From: Azoarcus sp.
GTDB taxonomy: Bacteria > Pseudomonadota > Gammaproteobacteria > Burkholderiales > Rhodocyclaceae
Direction of reading: 5' to 3'
DNA: 27,007 nt
Assembly: GCA_031282905.1 (NCBI GenBank)
Contig: JAITCV010000018.1
Coordinates: 1-27,007, forward strand
In this document: positions 22,353 through 27,007 of the stretch, piece after piece
Position numbering within the stretch: position 1 is the first letter of the stretch
Layout of the letters: each line of letters starts with the position of its first letter
Made by a program: the position numbers and the translations under genes
The notes under the pieces: model-generated
Told to the model about the DNA's origin: nothing
The model's input: the letters and a program-made list of their open reading frames with translations, nothing else
Databases searched by the model: none

Positions 22353-23171
22353 TCAGGAGTCTCGTATCGAAGTGGAATGTGGCGCGCTTGCCGCGGCTTG
22401 CGCCGCCCGGCCACGCGGGCCATGGAAATAATCCTGGATCCATTCGTCGCCGTTCGCGGCGACTTCATGCAGTGGCGCATTCACCAGCACCCGTTTTTGC
22501 GCCAGTACCGCCACCCGGTCGGTAATGGTGTACAGGGTATCGAGGTCGTGGGTGACGAGGAAAACGGTGAGGCCCAACGCGCCACGCAAGGTGAGGATCA
22601 ACTGATCGAACGCCGCCGCGCCGACGGGGTCGAGACCCGCGGTCGGCTCGTCGAGGAACAAGATATCGGGATCGAGGGCAAGGGCGCGGGCAAGCGCGGC
22701 GCGCTTGACCATGCCTCCGGAAAGATCGGCGGGCATCTTGCCTGCCGCGTCGGTTGGCAGACCGACCAGTCCGATCTTGAGCGCGGCCAGCTTTTCGGCC
22801 TGGGCGCGGGAAAGCCCCGCGTGTTCGACCAGCGGCAGGACGATGTTTTCAGTCACGGTAAGCGAAGAAAAGAGCGCCCCTTGCTGGAAAAGCACGCCAA
22901 AACGGCGCTCCAGCGGCGCGCGCGCCGCAGGCGGCAGGGAGAGCAGATCTTCGCCGAACAGGCGCACGCTGCCCGCGCTCGGCCGGTTGAGCCCGACCAG
23001 GGTGCGCAGCAAGACCGATTTGCCCGTGCCCGAACCGCCGACCACGCCAAGAATCTCGCCCCGGCGCACATCGAGATCGAGCCCCTCGTGTATGACCTGA
23101 GTATCGAAACGATTGCACAGGCCACGCGCGATGATGATGTTTTCATGAGATGCCGAGTCCGCGCTCACCAT
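22353..23171 (-). CDS. ABC transporter ATPase of MCE/Mla lipid transport system (MlaF-like)
   Basis: A 272-aa ATPase. Walker A GGSGTGKS (45-52), Q-loop FQQG (95-98), ABC signature LSGGMVKRAALARA (150-163), Walker B ILFLDEPTAGLDP (170-182) and switch H208 (VTHDL). The LSGGM-x-KR signature and the loss of a Lys-rich C-tail mark the MlaF branch, which energises lipid movement between outer and inner membranes. It starts within the permease gene (ATGGTGA, 7-nt overlap). No MlaB-like STAS partner is encoded separately, but the permease carries such a domain. Confidence 0.94.
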   Translation of the reverse strand: MVSADSASHENIIIARGLCNRFDTQVIHEGLDLDVRRGEILGVVGGSGTGKSVLLRTLVGLNRPSAGSVRLFGEDLLSLPPAARAPLERRFGVLFQQGALFSSLTVTENIVLPLVEHAGLSRAQAEKLAALKIGLVGLPTDAAGKMPADLSGGMVKRAALARALALDPDILFLDEPTAGLDPVGAAAFDQLILTLRGALGLTVFLVTHDLDTLYTITDRVAVLAQKRVLVNAPLHEVAANGDEWIQDYFHGPRGRAAQAAASAPHSTSIRDS

Positions 23172-24298
23172 TCCATCTCCATGCAGAACAGCGCGGCGAC
23201 GGCATCGACCACGATCACGGTGAAGATCGACTGCACCACTGCCGAAGTGGTGTGTTCGCCCACCGACTGCGCGCTGCCGCTCACCCGAAAGCCTTCGAGG
23301 CAGCCAATGACCGCGATCAGGAAGGCGAAGACCGGCGCTTTGCCCATGCCGATGAAAAAGTGGCGCGGCTTGATGTTGTTACTGATCACGGACAGGAACA
23401 TCTCCGGCGGAATATCGAGGGAAACCGCGCACACGGTCATGCCGCCGGCGATGCCGCAGACGATGGCGATGAAGGTCAGGATGGGCAGGGCGATCAGCAA
23501 GGCGAACACCCGGGGCAAGATCAGCATCGCCACCGGATCGAGGCCGAGCACGCGCAGCGCGTCGATTTCCTCGTTGGCGCGCATCGAACCGATCTGCGCC
23601 GCGAACGCGCTGGCGGTACGCCCCGCGACCAGGATGGCGGCAAGCAACACGCCGAACTCGCGCAGGAAAGCATAGGCAATGAGGTTGACGGTATAGATGG
23701 TCGCGCCGAAATTGGCGAGCACGGTCGCGCCCAGAAAAGCCACCACCGCGCCCACGAGGAAGGTCAGCAGGGCGACGATGGGCACGGCATCGAACCCCGT
23801 CCGTTCCAGGTTGGCGACAATCGGGGAAATACGCCAATGGCGTGGACGAAACAAGGTCAGCGCCAGTCCTTCGAGGGTCAGGCCGATGAAGGAAACGAGC
23901 GCGACGACATGATTCCAGAACGTGATCGTTGCCCGGCCAATGTGGGCAAGCACATCGCCGAAGGCATAAGCGCCGCCCTGGCGGGAAAGCGGAATCGGAG
24001 CCACGGTCACCGCGGCGACGGCCTGGAGCAGCGCGCGCTGATGGGGATGCAGGAAGAGCGCATCCGCGGCCAGCAGGCTTTGCAGCCGCTCATGGCCGAT
24101 CAGTTCGCACAACAATTGCGCGCCAGCGGTATCGAGGGCGGTGAGCGCGGCGAAATCGAGCGTGACATTGGCGTCAAGCCGGTCGCGCAAGGCATCGATT
24201 CGCGTGGCAAGCGCGCGGTAATGGGGCAGCGTCCATTGGCCGCCGATGCATAGCCGTGTTTGTTCGTGCTGATCGAGAAGGTCGAGGCTGGCAGGCAT
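23165..24298 (-). CDS. STAS-MlaE fusion permease (lipid asymmetry transporter)
   Basis: A 377-aa protein. Residues 1 to about 95 form a STAS-like domain (TLDFAALTALDTAGAQLLCELI at 46-67 is the DTAG-type STAS core). The rest is an MlaE/YrbE permease with five to six membrane segments, including FGATVLANFGATIYTVNLIAY and FLREFGVLLAAILVAGRTASAFAAQIGSMRANEEIDALRVLGLDP, the family coupling motif. In E. coli these functions are separate (MlaB and MlaE); here they are one chain. It is the first gene of the operon, with the ATPase overlapping its end by 7 nt. Confidence 0.93.
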   Translation of the reverse strand: MPASLDLLDQHEQTRLCIGGQWTLPHYRALATRIDALRDRLDANVTLDFAALTALDTAGAQLLCELIGHERLQSLLAADALFLHPHQRALLQAVAAVTVAPIPLSRQGGAYAFGDVLAHIGRATITFWNHVVALVSFIGLTLEGLALTLFRPRHWRISPIVANLERTGFDAVPIVALLTFLVGAVVAFLGATVLANFGATIYTVNLIAYAFLREFGVLLAAILVAGRTASAFAAQIGSMRANEEIDALRVLGLDPVAMLILPRVFALLIALPILTFIAIVCGIAGGMTVCAVSLDIPPEMFLSVISNNIKPRHFFIGMGKAPVFAFLIAVIGCLEGFRVSGSAQSVGEHTTSAVVQSIFTVIVVDAVAALFCMEMEW

Positions 24299-24517
24299 GA
24301 CAGTTTGGTCTTGCGGGTTCCAGATGAAGGTTGCTGGTTTTCAGGATGAAAGGTAGCGCTTTAACACAGAATGAGCCGTTACGCACGCCCCGTATGCATG
24401 GAATGCGACGATTACGCTGGGGAGCTTGATGTCTTTCAATGATATAATCATAATGTGTGCCACTCGAACCGCATCGAAAGCAGTGCGGTGTATATCTGTC
24501 TTCTATTGCCGCTTTCC
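24299..24517. other. Intergenic gap before the MCE operon
   Basis: No gene seen in 219 bp. AT-rich DNA at 24430-24460 contains the palindrome TGAT-ATA-ATCA (24440-24450) and TATGAT read leftward (24452-24447), a possible -10 for the MCE operon. No clear -35 at normal spacing. Confidence 0.4.
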
Positions 24518-26599
24518 TTATCCCAGTTGCAAACCCAGGTAAAAACTCACGCCGTCCCCGTCATTTTCCGCCCGGATCGTGCCACCCATTTTCGCCATGT
24601 AGGTTTTCGCCACGAACAACCCTTGTCCACGGCTGCCTTCGCTGGCCTGGTCGCGATTGCCGGAGAAACCATATTCGAAAATCTTGCCCAGCCATTCCGG
24701 CGCGATGGCGGGACCGCTGTTGTGTACTTTGACGCTGACATTCGTTTCGCCGCCAGCGATCAGGGTGAGCGCGATCGGGGTATTCGGCGTGCGATGACGG
24801 TCGGCGTTCTTGAGCAGATGGCTGAGGACATCTTCAAGCGAATATTCGTCGGCCTTGACCAGAACGGAATGGCCGACGGGTTGGTAATCCACGTTGTTTA
24901 CGCCGATATGCGGCGCGTTGGCGGCGATGTTGATGAGGAATTCGTCCACATCGAGCACATCTATCGCCAGCGTCGAGGATTGGAAAGCTTCGCTCGGGCT
25001 GGCCGCGCCGTAGAGTACCCGCACGGCCTGCTGCATCCTGGCGATATAGCGGTGGCTGGGATCGCCGACGTCGTGGTGCAGGGCGAGCAGGGATTGCAGC
25101 GGCGACATGATTTCATGGCCCACGGCATGCCACTGCTCTTTTTCCTGCGCAACACGGATGCGCTCGCGCCCAGCGTCTTCCTTGACTCGTCCGAGAAGCT
25201 GGTCGAGCGTATTGGCGAGAATGCCAACTTCATCGGTGCCCTTGAGGTCGGAAAAATCGAAGGACAGGACCCCTTTCGGCTCGCGAACCGAAAGCGAGAG
25301 CTGACGCGAACGCCGGGTGAGGCGGGCGATGCGGCGCACGAGGCCGATTTCGATCACCAGCCAGGTCAGCACGATGGTCGCCATCACCGCGCCAACGAAC
25401 CAGAACAGCCGGGTGGCCGTGGCGGAGAGATTCTGGTTGACCACGCGGTCGGCTTCGCCATGCAGGAAGAGACGAAAACTGCCCGAAGGCGTGACGATTT
25501 CATCTTCCAACTCGACCGTGGCGACGTTTTCCACATCCTCGTCAATGGCCGTGACCGGCAGGCGGCGAATCAATCTGGTAAGCATGGGCGACACCGGCTC
25601 ATCGCCCCGGCTCTCGCCCCGGATCAGCGTCTCGCCGCCGTTCGCACGGCGGATGCTCAAGGTTTCGCCCGGCTGCAACAGCTTGCCCAGATCGCGCAGG
25701 GCGAAGGGAAACACCGCGTCGGGCGCCGCGCTATCGAACAGGGCCGCGCCCTCTTCGCCCGGTGACAGCAAGCGGATATGGACGTGAACATCGTCGAGAT
25801 CAAGCGGCGGCCAGGGTGAGCGGCGGTCCACGAGCAGGTCGGCGATCAGCGTTTCGACCGGCAGCCGCATGGAGAAAAAGGCGCGCCGCTCGCAATCCCC
25901 AATCTGGTGCGCATCCAGGCAAGCCGCGTCCTGCCACACCCAACCGCGAAATTCCTTGTCCGGCATCTGGCCGGTGTAATCACGCTCCTCCAGTTCACGG
26001 TAGCCGGTAAACCGTCCCCGCGTACCCTCGAAAGCCGCGCCGCGCCGGGGCGGCAGCACCTCGAAGGGCGCGAGCCACTGGAAATGCTGGCCGCGCAAAT
26101 CGACCGTCACCCGCATCCGGTGCGCGCCATCGAGATATTTGTCGCCGATCTCGTGCGCGACCAGCGGGCCGCTGGCGAAAGTCCCCGCCGCATAGATGAA
26201 ACCGCCCATCCACGGATTGTTGCCGATGGCCACGCACAGGCTGCGCTGGGCGTCGTAGCGGATCAGGCAATCGGCCATTTCGATGGCATTGCGCGCCTTG
26301 TTCGGGTCGTCGAAATCGATGGCCGAAAACGGCAGCAGCAACGGCGACAACCTGCCTGGTCGTCCCTGTCCCCGGCCCGGATTGAGCAGCGCGAGCTGGC
26401 CCGAGGGATGGCGGAGCCGGGCGACGATCTGCTCCTTGGTCTTGACGAAACCCGCATGGTAATTCTTGTAACTACGCTGTTTTTCCTCTTGCAACACCGT
26501 TACCGCCAGCGCCACCACCGCGAGGATGAGAAAAAGAAAAGCGGTGCGCAACAGGATGCGCAAGCGAAAGGAAGCAAGCCAGAGCAGGAATTTTTTCAT
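24518..26599 (-). CDS. Two-component sensor histidine kinase with large periplasmic domain
   Basis: A 693-aa kinase from the ATG at 26599 (a GTG one codon upstream is possible). Layout: TM1 at about 18-37, a periplasmic sensor region of about 360 residues (40-397, no family recognised, CLDAHQIGDC pair included), TM2 at 398-420, a HAMP-like segment, then a dimerisation helix with the phosphoacceptor H495 in AVGHEIMSPLQSLLALH. The ATPase domain has an N box (HLLKNADRH, N598), G1 (NSGPAIAPEW), an F-box region (IFEYGFSGN) and G2 (GSRGQGLFVAKTYMAKMGG). The E-I-M-S-P after His differs from HExxxPL consensus. No response regulator is visible; its partner is presumably beyond the window. Confidence 0.9.
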   Translation of the reverse strand: MKKFLLWLASFRLRILLRTAFLFLILAVVALAVTVLQEEKQRSYKNYHAGFVKTKEQIVARLRHPSGQLALLNPGRGQGRPGRLSPLLLPFSAIDFDDPNKARNAIEMADCLIRYDAQRSLCVAIGNNPWMGGFIYAAGTFASGPLVAHEIGDKYLDGAHRMRVTVDLRGQHFQWLAPFEVLPPRRGAAFEGTRGRFTGYRELEERDYTGQMPDKEFRGWVWQDAACLDAHQIGDCERRAFFSMRLPVETLIADLLVDRRSPWPPLDLDDVHVHIRLLSPGEEGAALFDSAAPDAVFPFALRDLGKLLQPGETLSIRRANGGETLIRGESRGDEPVSPMLTRLIRRLPVTAIDEDVENVATVELEDEIVTPSGSFRLFLHGEADRVVNQNLSATATRLFWFVGAVMATIVLTWLVIEIGLVRRIARLTRRSRQLSLSVREPKGVLSFDFSDLKGTDEVGILANTLDQLLGRVKEDAGRERIRVAQEKEQWHAVGHEIMSPLQSLLALHHDVGDPSHRYIARMQQAVRVLYGAASPSEAFQSSTLAIDVLDVDEFLINIAANAPHIGVNNVDYQPVGHSVLVKADEYSLEDVLSHLLKNADRHRTPNTPIALTLIAGGETNVSVKVHNSGPAIAPEWLGKIFEYGFSGNRDQASEGSRGQGLFVAKTYMAKMGGTIRAENDGDGVSFYLGLQLG

Positions 26600-26719
26600 C
26601 ACGAAAGCAAGTGTGCCGGATTCGGGAGTCAGAGGACAGTACCATCCTGATGTATTGTGAAACCGAAAAATTCCAGATCAGATTCCGGCATTGGCAACAT
26701 TAAATATTCCCTTCTTTCC

Positions 26720-27007
26720 TCAATGGCTGAATTCGGCGCACGATTGGGCAACATAAAGGTGCGCGAGGTCACGGGTCAATCGGCCTGTGCTATGGGCAAG
26801 ATTGGCTTTGAGCGCGGCGCAGTCGAGGCGTTGGAAAAGCCAGGTGTAATAGGCTTGATCGTGCGCCAGAAGTGACTCGACTTCGCAAACGCGCGCTTCT
26901 TTCTCCGTCTGGTTTTTCCGGTCGCACACGGCCTTGGGCGCGACAAAGTCACAGCGACCGTTGACGTAGAGTGTTTCTCCCTCGACGACACAACGGGTTC
27001 GGGCGGA
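26720..27007 (-). CDS. C-terminal part of a cysteine-rich protein of unknown function (5' end outside window)
   Basis: The frame is open from the right edge to the TGA at 26720-26722, giving 95 residues of an incomplete protein. Six cysteines lie at visible positions 6, 19, 28, 41, 63 and 90 (for example CVVEGETLYVNGRCDF and VESLLAHDQAYYTWLFQRLDC). The mix suggests disulfides and a periplasmic or secreted location, but no signal peptide can be judged. It is 117 nt upstream of the histidine kinase on the same strand and may be co-transcribed with it. I do not recognise the family. Confidence 0.65.
   Translation of the reverse strand, partial: SARTRCVVEGETLYVNGRCDFVAPKAVCDRKNQTEKEARVCEVESLLAHDQAYYTWLFQRLDCAALKANLAHSTGRLTRDLAHLYVAQSCAEFSH

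Noticed and set aside
24432..24456. Second Fur-like palindrome before the MCE operon
   Set aside because: TGATATAATCA is AT-rich and palindromic but only partly matches the Fur box, and a lipid transport operon gives no reason for iron control.
1..27007. CRISPR array, tRNA or rRNA genes, attachment sites
   Set aside because: No regularly spaced repeats, cloverleaf-like sequences or conserved rRNA stretches were found on reading both strands.

Overview
The window looks like a chromosomal segment of a Betaproteobacterium. This is an inference from gene types and order (thiS-thiG-trmB run, RlmJ, FabI, OmpW, Ftr-type iron uptake, PilZ and FimV-like proteins), high GC coding sequence and ATGA-type overlaps; I cannot name a genus from sequence alone. 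There are no rRNA or tRNA genes, no CRISPR array and no intact mobile element. Genes are split between strands in short operons.

Left part (1-6185): a truncated Rpn/PD-(D/E)XK nuclease gene runs off the left edge. It is followed by about 600 bp of AT-rich DNA with short or decayed reading frames, clearly unlike the rest of the window. Then comes a tight leftward run thiS > thiG > trmB > sppA > FimV-like membrane protein (thiazole synthesis, tRNA m7G46 methylation, signal peptide peptidase, envelope protein). Divergent from thiS is dsbB (rightward), followed by a leftward PilZ-domain gene.

Middle (7310-13960): a gene-poor stretch carries the decayed 3' end of an IS5-like transposase. Then come rlmJ (+), a convergent folE (-), a repeat-bearing gap, and the leftward pair fabI > small kinase-like protein. 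Two rightward accessory genes follow: a HAD phosphatase of the 'Swiss Army Knife RNA repair' type and an alpha/beta hydrolase.

Iron/oxygen region (13181-19053): ompW (-) and the ftr ferrous-iron uptake operon (+) diverge from a rich control region. On the ompW side are two FNR/ANR-type boxes 21 bp apart, the proximal one exactly -41.5 from the start predicted from a -10 hexamer. On the ftr side a consensus sigma-70 promoter (TTGACA-17-TATAAT) is overlapped by a Fur-type palindrome. The operon is ftrA (P19-like periplasmic iron protein), an OprB-like outer-membrane porin, ftrB (cupredoxin), ftrC (FTR1 permease) and ftrD (membrane polyferredoxin). It thus spans outer membrane to cytoplasmic membrane and ends at a 20-bp perfect inverted repeat.

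Right part (19331-27007): an RhlE-type DEAD-box helicase (+), then a leftward four-gene MCE/Mla-type lipid transport operon (STAS-permease, ATPase, MCE protein, auxiliary lipoprotein), a large sensor histidine kinase without a visible response regulator, and the 3' end of a cysteine-rich unknown gene at the edge. The most interesting items are the porin-containing ftr operon with its dual FNR/Fur control region, the very small kinase-like protein behind fabI, and the AT-rich decayed island beside the Rpn gene.
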